Position numbers and translations under genes: made by a program | Shown: positions 25,641 through 34,994 of the stretch, piece by piece | Layout: every line of letters starts with the position of its first letter | Position numbering within the stretch: position 1 is the first letter of the stretch | Assembly (NCBI GenBank): GCA_016342595.1 | Contig: JAEINY010000005.1 | Coordinates: 1-64,000 of the forward strand | Reading direction: 5' to 3' | Origin: Marinilabiliaceae bacterium | GTDB lineage: Bacteria; Bacteroidota; Bacteroidia; Bacteroidales; Marinilabiliaceae | DNA length: 64,000 nucleotides | The notes under the pieces: generated by a model | What the model saw: only the letters and a program-made list of their open reading frames with translations | Told to the model about the DNA's origin: nothing | Databases searched by the model: none

Positions 25641-27554
25641 ATGAAGGAATGTATATGTATTTTTCTGGTATTCTTTTGTTTGTTATCGTGCACACAAACA
25701 AAAGAATACCATGTTTCCAAAAGTGGCAATGATAGTCATGCAGGTTCAGAAAAGTCACCTTTTCTGACAATACAACAAGCGGCTAATATGGCTCAACCTG
25801 GAGATGTAATTATCGTTCATGAAGGCGTGTATCGCGAGGAAATTACACCTCCCAGAGGTGGTGCATCTAATGAAGAACGTATTGTTTATAGAGCTGCAGA
25901 GGGAGAAAAAGTAGTCATAAAAGGTTCAGAAATTATTACAGGCTGGAAAAAAGAATCCGAAAATGTATGGACCGTTGAAGTGCCAAATACACTGTTTGGT
26001 GAGTTTAACCCTTTTGCTGAAATTATTGTTGGTGATTGGTTTGATAATAAAGGCAGAAAGCACCATACGGGTTGTGTCTATCAGGATGGGGAATGGCTGT
26101 TTGAAGCGGCAGAAAAAGCAGATTTAAATGTTTTAGATAGAAAGGCTTGGTTTGTAGAGGTTTCGTACGGGAAAACAACAGTTTATGCCACTTTTGGAGA
26201 TACGGATCCCAATAATAGCCTGACTGAAATAAATGTGCGGCAAACCGTGTTTTATCCCCGGAAGCCGTTTATCAATTACATCACGGTAAAAGGTTTTACA
26301 TTAACGCAGGCAGCACCTGCCTGGGCACCCCCAACAGCCGAACAGATGGGCTTAATTGGTACCCACTGGAGTAAAGGTTGGATCATTGAAGACAATACCA
26401 TTTCTCATTCCATAAATGTTGGTCTTTCAATGGGTAAATATGGTGATCAATATGATAACGCCACTACGCTTACTTCTGAAACCAAAGAACTGGATCTCCG
26501 GTTTAAAGGTGGTGGATGGGCTTATTTACATACAATTGATCGCGCACGCGAAACAATGAAATGGAATAAAGCCAATATTGGTAGTCACATTGTACGGAAC
26601 AACAAGATATTCAATTGTGAGCAAGCCGGCATTGTGGGTAGCATGGGAGCTGCTTTTAGTCAAATTACCAACAATCATATTCATGATATTCATACACAAC
26701 GACGATTTGGAGGTGCCGAAATGGCAGCAATTAAGTTTCATGCACCAATCGACATGTTAATCGCTAATAACAGAATTAATGATGCATGGTTGGGGATTTG
26801 GTTAGACTGGATGACGCAAGGTACACGTGTTACAGGAAACTTATTATACCGTAATGATTGTCATGATATTTATGCAGAAGTAAATCATGGACCTTATATA
26901 GTTGATAATAACATTTGTCTTTCTAATAATTGCCGTCATTTATCACAAGGTGGGGCGTTTGTGCATAATTTATTTGATTGTGAATTTGGTACTTGGGAAG
27001 ATGGCCGATCAACGCCTTATTTTAAAGCGCATTCAACAGAAAAAGTGGACGATCATAAAATTGATGTGGGGGATGATCGCTTTTATAACAACATGTGGAT
27101 CGGAAATGGTGGCAAAAGCGTAAAAAAAATTGCCGAAAAAAATCAACATGTACCATTTTATTATAGCTATGGTACACGTTGTTATGAATTTCGTCCTCAA
27201 TTACCCGAAGCCGGTGGTAACACCTATTATCATGGTGCAGAACCTTGTGATAATGAAAGCACAGCTAAGGTCGTAAAACACAATCCTAATTTAGCGGTAA
27301 TGGAAGAGGGCGATGAAGTTTATTTGATACTTGATATTGCTTCGGTGCATGAAGCGACTGCAACTCAGGTTGTAACAACTGATCTGCTTGGCAAGGCTGT
27401 GGTACCTGATGTACTTTTTTACAATTACGACGGTACAGATTTAATAATCGATAGCGATTACTTTGGAAAGAAACGTGATTCGACTCCAACACCTGGACCC
27501 TTTGAAAACATTAAAAGCGGAAAACAAAAAGTAAAAGTGTGGCCTAAAAAATAA
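25641..27554 (+). CDS. Right-handed beta-helix lipoprotein, GH141-like
   Basis: A 637-residue lipoprotein (signal CIFLVFFCLLSC, lipidated Cys near residue 17). I chose ATG 25641; a TTG six codons upstream only lengthens the signal peptide. The N-terminal YHVSKSGNDSHAGSEKSPFL, TIQQAANMAQPGDVIIVHEG and VYREEITPPRGGASNEERIV, followed by a beta-helix core (WAPPTAEQMGLIGTHWSKGW, repeated N-N-x-I turns at about residues 315-440), match proteins classed as GH141. That family includes an alpha-L-fucosidase from rhamnogalacturonan-II degradation and a xylanase. Alternatives are other beta-helix families such as polysaccharide lyases. The fucose context favours a fucosidase, as inference. Confidence 0.6.
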   Translation: MKECICIFLVFFCLLSCTQTKEYHVSKSGNDSHAGSEKSPFLTIQQAANMAQPGDVIIVHEGVYREEITPPRGGASNEERIVYRAAEGEKVVIKGSEIITGWKKESENVWTVEVPNTLFGEFNPFAEIIVGDWFDNKGRKHHTGCVYQDGEWLFEAAEKADLNVLDRKAWFVEVSYGKTTVYATFGDTDPNNSLTEINVRQTVFYPRKPFINYITVKGFTLTQAAPAWAPPTAEQMGLIGTHWSKGWIIEDNTISHSINVGLSMGKYGDQYDNATTLTSETKELDLRFKGGGWAYLHTIDRARETMKWNKANIGSHIVRNNKIFNCEQAGIVGSMGAAFSQITNNHIHDIHTQRRFGGAEMAAIKFHAPIDMLIANNRINDAWLGIWLDWMTQGTRVTGNLLYRNDCHDIYAEVNHGPYIVDNNICLSNNCRHLSQGGAFVHNLFDCEFGTWEDGRSTPYFKAHSTEKVDDHKIDVGDDRFYNNMWIGNGGKSVKKIAEKNQHVPFYYSYGTRCYEFRPQLPEAGGNTYYHGAEPCDNESTAKVVKHNPNLAVMEEGDEVYLILDIASVHEATATQVVTTDLLGKAVVPDVLFYNYDGTDLIIDSDYFGKKRDSTPTPGPFENIKSGKQKVKVWPKK

Positions 27555-27558
27555 AAAT

Positions 27559-28602
27559 ATGAATAAAATATATCTAATTGCTAGTATCTTACTGTTGTTC
27601 ATAGCGAACGGAAACAGTCAAAATAAAGTACTTTATCCATTTTCATGGACCTATAACGGAAATCCCATTGTAACCCATATGTATACAGCCGATCCTTCTG
27701 CACGAATCATGCCAGACGGGCGTATCTATGTGTATGCATCAACGGATTTATGGCCTGGCGAAAGATGTGATAAAATGGATCAATATCATGTGTTTTCTAC
27801 AGGAGACTTGAAAACCTGGACGGATCATGGCCAAATTTTATGTTCGGATGATGTGGAGTGGGGCCGTGAAGAAGGTGGTTTTATGTGGGCTCCTGATTGT
27901 ATTTATAAGGATGGCACCTACTACTTTTATTTTCCTCATCCCAGCGGAAGTGGTGATGATTGGGGACAAACATGGAAAATGGGTGTTGCTACCAGTAAAC
28001 ACCCTGATAAAGGATTTGAAGTACAGGGATATATTCCCGGTACTGCGCCTTTAATTGATCCGCATGTATTCATCGATGATGATGGACAAGCCTATTTTTA
28101 CATTGGAGGTGCACAACCAGGCCATCCATGCCACGGCGGTAAACTCAAGGAAAATATGATGGAGATCGATGGTAAGATGAAACAAATGGAAGGACTTGAT
28201 CATTTTCACGAAGCACCATGGGTATTTAAGCGTAACGGTATTTATTACATGATTTATCCGGATCATCACAGAGAAGGTGGTGTGTTTGGAAATCGTATGC
28301 ATTATGCCGTTAGTGATCATCCGCTTGGCCCCTGGAACCATAAAGGTGTAATCCTTGATCCTACTGGTATTGAAACGTCGCATGCTTCAGTGGTAGAATT
28401 TAATGGTCAATGGTATCTATTTTACCATAATGGCGCTTTATCTGGTAAGCAGTGGTTAAGATCTATCTGTTTTGACAAATTATACTTCGAGGAAAACGGC
28501 GATATTAAAAAAGTACAACAAACGGGTGATTTTGAAAAAGCTCGTTTTAGCTATGAGATGTCACCTATAAATCCAAATGTAAAACCATATAATGAAGAAT
28601 AA
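27559..28602 (+). CDS. GH43-family glycosidase (arabinosidase/xylosidase type)
   Basis: A 347-residue exported five-bladed beta-propeller. Signal peptide residues 1-20 (IASILLLFIANGNSQ). The three family acids are visible: Asp45 in MYTADPSARIM (base), Asp167 in LIDPHVFIDDDGQAYF (pKa modulator) and Glu218 in HFHEAPWVFKRNG (acid). GH43 enzymes usually remove alpha-L-arabinofuranose, beta-xylose or beta-galactose. It starts 5 bases after the beta-helix gene, and its stop overlaps the next start by one base. A decayed copy of its last 19 codons occurs at 30899-30958. Confidence 0.9.
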   Translation: MNKIYLIASILLLFIANGNSQNKVLYPFSWTYNGNPIVTHMYTADPSARIMPDGRIYVYASTDLWPGERCDKMDQYHVFSTGDLKTWTDHGQILCSDDVEWGREEGGFMWAPDCIYKDGTYYFYFPHPSGSGDDWGQTWKMGVATSKHPDKGFEVQGYIPGTAPLIDPHVFIDDDGQAYFYIGGAQPGHPCHGGKLKENMMEIDGKMKQMEGLDHFHEAPWVFKRNGIYYMIYPDHHREGGVFGNRMHYAVSDHPLGPWNHKGVILDPTGIETSHASVVEFNGQWYLFYHNGALSGKQWLRSICFDKLYFEENGDIKKVQQTGDFEKARFSYEMSPINPNVKPYNEE

Positions 28603-30848
28603 TGAGTCATTTTAAAATTCAATATTTATTATTGGTTTTATCTCTCGTTGCTTGTGTCAGAGGTCCACAACCTGACATACTGAAATGTGTAGGTAAGTAT
28701 AATTTATATTGGGATACTCCGGGATATAATTCATTAGGCTCTTTACCAATTGGTAATGGTAACATTGGCGCCAATGTATGGATCGAAGATAATGGGGATT
28801 TAGTTTTTTTGATATCTCAAACCAATGCTTGGAGTGAAATAGGAAGTCTAATGAAGTTAGGTCGGGTGAGGGTTGCTCTCTCACCTAACCCTTTCAAGAA
28901 AGAGGAGTTTTCACAGGAGTTGAAATTGCAGGATGGCACAATCTTCTTTGATTATGGGGACTTAGAAATTAAATTTTGGATTGATGCTAATAATCCGGTT
29001 ATACAAACAGACATTCTATCAAAGACTCCAGTACAAGCTAAAGTTACCTATGAAAATTGGAGAAGAGAACCAATTCCTTTAGTTGATGGAGTAGGTGAAG
29101 GGGCATATGTTTGGGGCATTGGGCCCAATCAGATGTCTGGCGATTGCAATAGAGAGATTTATCAGGAAGCCGATAGTATAGAGCAAGGAAACAAAAAGCA
29201 TATAATGGCATATCACCATAATGCATATTCTATCTTTGAGAATAACCTGGATATACAAGCAATTGCAAACGACAACGGACAATTTACCGATCCGCTTTTA
29301 AATTTAAACTTTGGTGTTGTAATTAAAGGTGAGGGTATGCAAAATGTTTCCGATACCGTATTGATTAACCCAGAACCATCTACACATGTGCAAATGCAGG
29401 TGTTTCCGCTCATCGAACAAAATAATGTGCAGGCCTGGAAGCGAAATGTGTTAAAGCAAGCCAGTATTATTGAATCAATGGATGAGGCTAAACGTGTCGA
29501 GGCACATAAAACCTGGTGGAAAAATTTTTGGGATCGTTCGTACATTTTCATTTCATCAGAAGATTCAATTGCCAATGAAGAAGCCGTGATAGTAACACAG
29601 GGGTATCTGTTACAACGGTATGTTAATGCTTGTGGAGGAAGAGGTAATTCTCCTATCAAATTTAATGGGAGTATTTTTACGGTTGACACTTATCTTCGTA
29701 TAGATCGTTTTGCAGGCAATAATCCTGATTATCGCCAATGGGGTGGTTGTTATTGGTTTCAAAACACACGCTTACCTTATTGGAGTATGATATCTTCCGG
29801 CGATTTTGACATGATGCAGCCCTTCTTCAAAATGTATATGGATGCCTTACCTTTACGTAAAGCTGCAACCCAAAAATATTACAATCATGCTGGTGCTTTT
29901 TTCCCTGAAACGATGAATTTTTGGGGCACATATGCCGATGGTGATTATGGTTGTGATCGAGATACGCTACCTGATGGATATGTTAAAAATCCTTTTATTC
30001 GTTATTATTGGTCAAATGGTTTAGAGTTATCTATGATCATGAACGATTATTACGCTTTTACTAAAAGCAATAGTTTTGCTCAAGATACTTTAGTGCCTTT
30101 CGTGTCGGAAATTCTTACGTTTTATGATCAGCACTGGGAGAGAAATAGCGAGGGTAAAATAGTATTCGATCCCGCGATGTCTCTTGAAACCTATCATACA
30201 GCAAAAAATCCAGCGCCGGAAATCGTCGGCATCCGTTCAATCGCTGAAAAAATGTTACAATTACCTATACATCTTACTGGCAAAGAAAAAAGAATGCAAT
30301 GGAAAAAACTGATAGCTGATTTACCAGACTTGCCGTTAAAAACAGTTAATGGTCAGGTGCTTCTGGATGCTGCGGAAGAATATAGTAATAAAGCGAATGA
30401 AGAAAATCCTGAAATGTATGCCGTATTTCCTTATAGAGCTTATGGTATTGGGAAGCCTGATTTGGATATAGCCCTGCGAACATTTGACGCCAAAGCGCAT
30501 AAACAAAATGGAGGCTGGCAGCAAAATTCAATTCAAGCAGCATATTTGGGCTTATCAGATGAAGCGAAGGGTATGATTATCGAAAGTTTTTCCACACATG
30601 ATAAGCATTTTCGTTTCCCCGCATTTTGGGGTCCTAATTATGATTGGACGCCTGATCAGTGCCATGGAAGTGTGGCAATGATCGCATTGCAAAGGATGTT
30701 GTTGCAATATGAAGATGATGATATCATTCTTTTACCAAGCTGGCCTAAGGAGTGGGATGTTCACTTTAAATTAAATATACCAGGAAATCGTAGGTATGAA
30801 GGAATTTATAATAACGGAAAGTTGAAAGAAATTAATGCTGAATACTGA
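28602..30848 (+). CDS. DUF5703-domain protein, GH95-like (alpha/alpha)6 fold
   Basis: A 748-residue exported protein with a lipoprotein signal (LLLVLSLVAC, Cys18). The DUF5703 N-terminal beta-sandwich appears at about residues 30-280: NLYWDTPGYNSLGSLPIGNG then NIGANVWIEDNGDLVFLISQ and LMKLGRVRVALSPNPFKKEE. A helical barrel follows (GGCYWFQNTRLPYWSMISSG, MNFWGTYADGDYG, SIAEKMLQLPIHL) with the closing ILLPSWPKEWDVHFKL typical of GH95-like enzymes. GH95 contains alpha-L-fucosidases and alpha-L-galactosidases. Activity for DUF5703 is not something I can assign. Confidence 0.7.
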   Translation: MSHFKIQYLLLVLSLVACVRGPQPDILKCVGKYNLYWDTPGYNSLGSLPIGNGNIGANVWIEDNGDLVFLISQTNAWSEIGSLMKLGRVRVALSPNPFKKEEFSQELKLQDGTIFFDYGDLEIKFWIDANNPVIQTDILSKTPVQAKVTYENWRREPIPLVDGVGEGAYVWGIGPNQMSGDCNREIYQEADSIEQGNKKHIMAYHHNAYSIFENNLDIQAIANDNGQFTDPLLNLNFGVVIKGEGMQNVSDTVLINPEPSTHVQMQVFPLIEQNNVQAWKRNVLKQASIIESMDEAKRVEAHKTWWKNFWDRSYIFISSEDSIANEEAVIVTQGYLLQRYVNACGGRGNSPIKFNGSIFTVDTYLRIDRFAGNNPDYRQWGGCYWFQNTRLPYWSMISSGDFDMMQPFFKMYMDALPLRKAATQKYYNHAGAFFPETMNFWGTYADGDYGCDRDTLPDGYVKNPFIRYYWSNGLELSMIMNDYYAFTKSNSFAQDTLVPFVSEILTFYDQHWERNSEGKIVFDPAMSLETYHTAKNPAPEIVGIRSIAEKMLQLPIHLTGKEKRMQWKKLIADLPDLPLKTVNGQVLLDAAEEYSNKANEENPEMYAVFPYRAYGIGKPDLDIALRTFDAKAHKQNGGWQQNSIQAAYLGLSDEAKGMIIESFSTHDKHFRFPAFWGPNYDWTPDQCHGSVAMIALQRMLLQYEDDDIILLPSWPKEWDVHFKLNIPGNRRYEGIYNNGKLKEINAEY

Positions 30849-30898
30849 AAATGTATTTTATGCAATAACAGACTGGTGTATTGATAATCTAATTATAA

Positions 30899-30958
30899 GC
30901 CAGATTCATTTATGAGATGTCGCCAATAAATCTAAATGTGAAATCATTTAACGAATAA
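30899..30958 (+). pseudogene. Fossil of a second GH43 3' end
   Basis: The 19 codons before TAA 30956-30958 read ARFIYEMSPINLNVKSFNE. The GH43 gene at 27559-28602 ends ARFSYEMSPINPNVKPYNEE. Fifteen of 19 residues agree and the DNA is also clearly related. A stop codon lies immediately upstream (30896-30898), so only this tail survives. It directly precedes the GH2 start codon. Confidence 0.75.
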
Positions 30959-30961
30959 ATA

Positions 30962-33900
30962 ATGAATAGTAGATTATATAAGATTTTTATTGTCCTTTGT
31001 GTTGTTTTGATGCAGAGCAATATTGAAGCTCAAGTTCAATTTAATCATGAATTTGCCCCGCATGAAGGGTTGATTAAATACGTTGAAAAACCGTTAAGGG
31101 ATGAAATCTGTTTGAATGGTTCATGGCAATTTATGCCGGTTGAACTTCCTGAAGGTATTACATTAGAGCAAATTAAATCGCCGGATTTGCCTCAGGAAAA
31201 GGGATGGGAAACAACGCCTTATAAAGTACCATCTCCATGGAATGTGAATGGCTTTGAAACAAATGGAGGTGGTGATTTTCGTTCATTCCCAAGTTATCCT
31301 GAGGAATGGAATAATGTAAAATCAGGATGGCTTAAAAAAGTGATAAAAGTTCCGGCTAATTGGCAAGATAATCGCGTTATCTTACATTTCGAAGCTGTTG
31401 CCGGTTATGCCAAAGTTTTTGTGAATGGAAACGAGATAGGTGATCATTTTGATTCGTTCTTACCTTTTAATTTCGATGTGACTGAACATGTAAAGCCCGG
31501 TCTGGAGGCTGAAGTGCTTGTATGGGTGGCACATGGTAGTTTATTGAATGATCCGGGTAAGTACGGTCGTCGGAATTACGTAGCCGGCTCTTTCTGGGGT
31601 ATTTACATTGCCGGTATCTGGCAAGACGTTTACTTACAAAAAATACCCAATGTATACGTAAGCGAAACCTTTATAAAACCCTGGGTTGACAAGGATGAAT
31701 TGGAAATTGAGTTCACGGTTAAGAACACCTCCGAAAAAGCAGCTAAGGTGAACATCAACGCTGACATTTACCAGTGGATAAACAAGAATGGTAAATCAGT
31801 GACAGATATACCGGAAACCAATTGGTCGCTTGGCAACAAAGCCCTTGCCCTGGAGCAGGAAAAATCTGTTGTTGAGGCTAACGCTTCACGCACCTTTGTT
31901 CTGAAAACAAAAGTGAAAGGGGCCTTGGAGTTATGGTCAAACAAAAATCCTAACCTCTATGGATTGGTATTGAGTGTCAATAATAAAAAACAACTTGTCG
32001 ACACTGATTACACGCGTTTCGGATGGCGTCAATTTAAGATTGATGGCACTAAATTTTTATTGAATGGTGAACCTTTCCAGGTGAAAGGTGATTCCTGGCA
32101 CTTCATGGGCGTGCCGCAAATGACGCGTCGTTATGCTTATGCCTGGTATCAAATGCTGTTAGATGCCAATGGTAATGGCTTGCGTTTACATGCTCAAATC
32201 TTCCCGCGGTTCTACTTGGAAATGGCTGATGAAATGGGGATCAGTGTACTTTCTGAAACAGGTATCTGGTCCAGTGATGGTGGCCCAAAGGTTGACAGTG
32301 AACTTTATTGGCAGGCTTGTCGTGATCATATCGCCGGTATGATTCATCGCGATCGCAATCACCCTTCTGTTTTAGGTTGGAGTGTTTGTAATGAAACATT
32401 GCCTGTAACAAAGCACGTATTCAATGCTCCACAGGAACTGGTTGATAAAAATATTTCTGAAATTAATAAGTGGGTTCAAATTGCACGTGATAATGATCCA
32501 ACACGGAATTGGATTTCTGGTGATGGTGAGACACAAGCCAAAACAGATTTGCCAACAGTAATTGGTCATTACGGTGATGAAAATGCTGTTAACGTATGGT
32601 CAAGTCAAGGTAAACCGTGGGGTATTGGTGAGACTGGAATGGCTTATTTTGGCACTCCAGCTCAGGTAGCAAGAGTGAATGGTGACCGTGCTTATGAGTC
32701 GCAACTTGGTCGCATGGAAGGTATCGCTGGTGAAGCCTTCGAATTAATAAAAGAACAAAGAAACTTAAATGCCTCTTATACTTCTGTATTTAACGTGGCG
32801 TGGTACGGTTTGAGACCTCTTCCGTTAGGTTTGAATGATACAAGTCGTCCATATACAATGAAAGATGGTATTTATTTCAATGACTTTGTTGAAAATAAGC
32901 CTGGATATCAACCAGAGCGCATTGGGGCTTATGCCAGCACCTTCAATCCGGGCTACGATCCAACTCTTCCATTGTATGAGCCATGGCCCATGTTTGAAGC
33001 CGTTAAACTGGCTTTTTCTGATCATTACAACGAAGTAGAGAATAAGTGGGGCGTTAAGAAATCGAACCTGGTCGATCTTCCTGAGGTGAAGCGTAAAGAG
33101 GGTGTTGTATGCCTAAGTGGAGATGATAAAAAGGTATTATCGACAAACCTATCCATGTTAGGTATCCAATTTGAAAAGTTGAATAGTCGTAAAAATCAGT
33201 TGATCATCATCGATGGACAAAAAGGGCCTAAGGTCACTAAATATCTGGTGAATAGTTTAAGGTTGGCCACCCAAAAAGGAAGTACGATTATCTTCTGGAA
33301 CGCTAACGAAACTGTTACTCCTCTTATCAACACTATTAGTCATGGTGAAGTGGTATTTAAAGAACGGGATGCCACCAGTTATGTGATTATCAAAGAGCAT
33401 CCCGTTGTAAATAAACAAAGTAATGCATCGCTTTATTTCTCAGAATTATCTAAAGCACCGGTTTCTACTAGTACAATTTCTGGTAGTTGGACTTATGAAG
33501 GACAAGAGATTTTAGCAGCTTGTAATACGAACTGGCACAAATGGAACTACCAGGGCGAACCTGTTAAGACGGCGAAAGTTTACATGGATGAGTTAGCGAC
33601 TAAGCCTTCTGCAACGGTTATTGGACGACAAAAAGTAAATAGTGGTGAGGTTATTATTTCAACATTGAATCTATCCATGAAATTGCAGTCCATGCGCACC
33701 TTTATAACTCAGATCTTTGACAACTTGGGTGCTACATTTGATGGAGACGTTAAATACATTCCGGTGGCATTAAATGACGAGGGTGAACTGGTCAATGCAT
33801 TTGCCTGGGGAAGTCACTATAACGAAAGTCGCAAGATCAAACATGTGTTCGAGAATCAACCATTGACAGAAAAGGAGTTCACGAAAGTAACCTTTGGCAG

Positions 33901-34318
33901 TGAAATAGCAGGTAAAGAATGGATCGTAGCCAGTGCGGGAAATCATGCCATTTGGAATTTTGCCTGGTTGAATTTTACACCAAAAGAATATGGGACAGCC
34001 TATTTAAGCTTCTGGTTGTATAGTCCACGTTCATTGACTGATTTGCTGATTGAGCCTAATATACCGCACCTGGATATGCATTTTCAGTGTGATGATGCTC
34101 TTTCATTTAGTATCAATGGTAAAATTATCAAGGAATACTTAACAACGGGTTCTTTGAACGACAATAAATTCACATACGAAGGATTACCATTGGAAAAAGG
34201 CTGGAACCACTTCTTAATCAAAGTAGGACAAAATGTTGGTGAATGGCAAGCGAAAGTGAAGTTCACTAGCAATGATGATATGTTTATCAAGGAACTAAAA
34301 AGTACAGTAGTTAAATAA
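30962..34318 (+). CDS. GH2-family exported beta-glycosidase
   Basis: An 1118-residue exported enzyme with a signal peptide (residues 1-23, ending SNIEAQ). GH2 order: sugar-binding jelly roll about 45-220 (RDEICLNGSWQFMPVELPEG, GYAKVFVNGNEIGDHFDSFL), Ig-like domain about 225-345, then the barrel (FLLNGEPFQVKGDSWHFMG, HRDRNHPSVLGWSVCNET). Glu478 is the acid/base, and Glu557 in GIGETGMAYFGT is the likely nucleophile. The C-terminal 350 residues contain a ThuA-like or extra beta domain. GH2 includes beta-galactosidases, glucuronidases and mannosidases. Specificity is not readable here, and the family's usual C-terminal half is unusually long. Confidence 0.85.
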   Translation: MNSRLYKIFIVLCVVLMQSNIEAQVQFNHEFAPHEGLIKYVEKPLRDEICLNGSWQFMPVELPEGITLEQIKSPDLPQEKGWETTPYKVPSPWNVNGFETNGGGDFRSFPSYPEEWNNVKSGWLKKVIKVPANWQDNRVILHFEAVAGYAKVFVNGNEIGDHFDSFLPFNFDVTEHVKPGLEAEVLVWVAHGSLLNDPGKYGRRNYVAGSFWGIYIAGIWQDVYLQKIPNVYVSETFIKPWVDKDELEIEFTVKNTSEKAAKVNINADIYQWINKNGKSVTDIPETNWSLGNKALALEQEKSVVEANASRTFVLKTKVKGALELWSNKNPNLYGLVLSVNNKKQLVDTDYTRFGWRQFKIDGTKFLLNGEPFQVKGDSWHFMGVPQMTRRYAYAWYQMLLDANGNGLRLHAQIFPRFYLEMADEMGISVLSETGIWSSDGGPKVDSELYWQACRDHIAGMIHRDRNHPSVLGWSVCNETLPVTKHVFNAPQELVDKNISEINKWVQIARDNDPTRNWISGDGETQAKTDLPTVIGHYGDENAVNVWSSQGKPWGIGETGMAYFGTPAQVARVNGDRAYESQLGRMEGIAGEAFELIKEQRNLNASYTSVFNVAWYGLRPLPLGLNDTSRPYTMKDGIYFNDFVENKPGYQPERIGAYASTFNPGYDPTLPLYEPWPMFEAVKLAFSDHYNEVENKWGVKKSNLVDLPEVKRKEGVVCLSGDDKKVLSTNLSMLGIQFEKLNSRKNQLIIIDGQKGPKVTKYLVNSLRLATQKGSTIIFWNANETVTPLINTISHGEVVFKERDATSYVIIKEHPVVNKQSNASLYFSELSKAPVSTSTISGSWTYEGQEILAACNTNWHKWNYQGEPVKTAKVYMDELATKPSATVIGRQKVNSGEVIISTLNLSMKLQSMRTFITQIFDNLGATFDGDVKYIPVALNDEGELVNAFAWGSHYNESRKIKHVFENQPLTEKEFTKVTFGSEIAGKEWIVASAGNHAIWNFAWLNFTPKEYGTAYLSFWLYSPRSLTDLLIEPNIPHLDMHFQCDDALSFSINGKIIKEYLTTGSLNDNKFTYEGLPLEKGWNHFLIKVGQNVGEWQAKVKFTSNDDMFIKELKSTVVK

Positions 34319-34441
34319 TTATAAAATATATGTTTGGTTTTCTTCTAACATTAGGGAATAGGAAAGGATCAATACAATTCAAGTATTGCTGGTGTTGATG
34401 AAAATGAAAGGTTTTATAATAAAACTTTCTAGCAAAATAAA

Positions 34442-34480
34442 ACAAATGTGCTGCTATAAGTGGCACATTTGTTTAACCTT
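34442..34480 (+). terminator. Terminator after GH2
   Basis: ACAAATGTGC (34442-34451) and GCACATTTGT (34463-34472) form a perfect 10-bp stem followed by TTAACCTTTTTG. It lies 124 bases past the GH2 stop and just before a decayed transporter. Confidence 0.65.
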
Positions 34481-34488
34481 TTTGTAAT

Positions 34489-34932
34489 ATGGGCACTATG
34501 ACAGGATATATTTATATAATCACAGCCACTGCAATTAATTGGAACTCTGGGGAAGTGAATTTCTATGATACTACTGGGCTTTTGTTTTATAAGGAATTAA
34601 ATGGAATAGTTGCCCTTGTATTCATATTGTTATTTGTTGCTTCTTTTGCTATGTTATATGGACCAGTTACATGGAGGCTATTTGCCAAAATATTTCCTAA
34701 TAGTATTAGGGGCAGATCCATGTCTGTTGATACAGCTGCAATGTGGACTTCCAACTTCCTTGTTCGCAAATATTTCCTGTATTAGATAGAAACCCACTTT
34801 TAGTAGAAAAATTTAATCATGGTTTTGTTTAATGGTTTAATAGTCCTGGGAGCATACCTGTTTATTTGGAAATTGGTATATGAAACAAAGGGTAGGAAAC
34901 TGGAAGGAAAAGAAGAATTATGGAGAAAGTAA
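34489..34932 (+). pseudogene. Decayed sugar-porter (MFS) gene, C-terminal part
   Basis: The first frame (34489-34785) contains the MFS sugar-porter signature LYGPVTWRLFAKIFPNSIRG-RSMS between two membrane helices. After a frame change, the second (to TAA 34930-34932) gives AYLFIWKLVYETKGRKLEGK-EELW, the family's last helix and PETKG-type motif. Together they cover only about the last quarter of a 450-500-residue XylE-like transporter. The N-terminal three quarters are missing and the frame is broken, so it cannot work as a transporter. Confidence 0.8.
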
Positions 34933-34994
34933 ACACGGGGATGTTGTGGAATCACCCAGTGTAGAGGTTATTATGGTGATGTAAAGGTGAAAAA

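Noticed and set aside
29213-29689. 158-codon minus-strand frame
   Set aside because: Complete overlap with the DUF5703 gene, with no family features.
34489-34785. Functional 98-aa membrane protein
   Set aside because: It is a fragment of a sugar porter; the matching C-terminal helix lies in another frame downstream and the front three quarters are missing.
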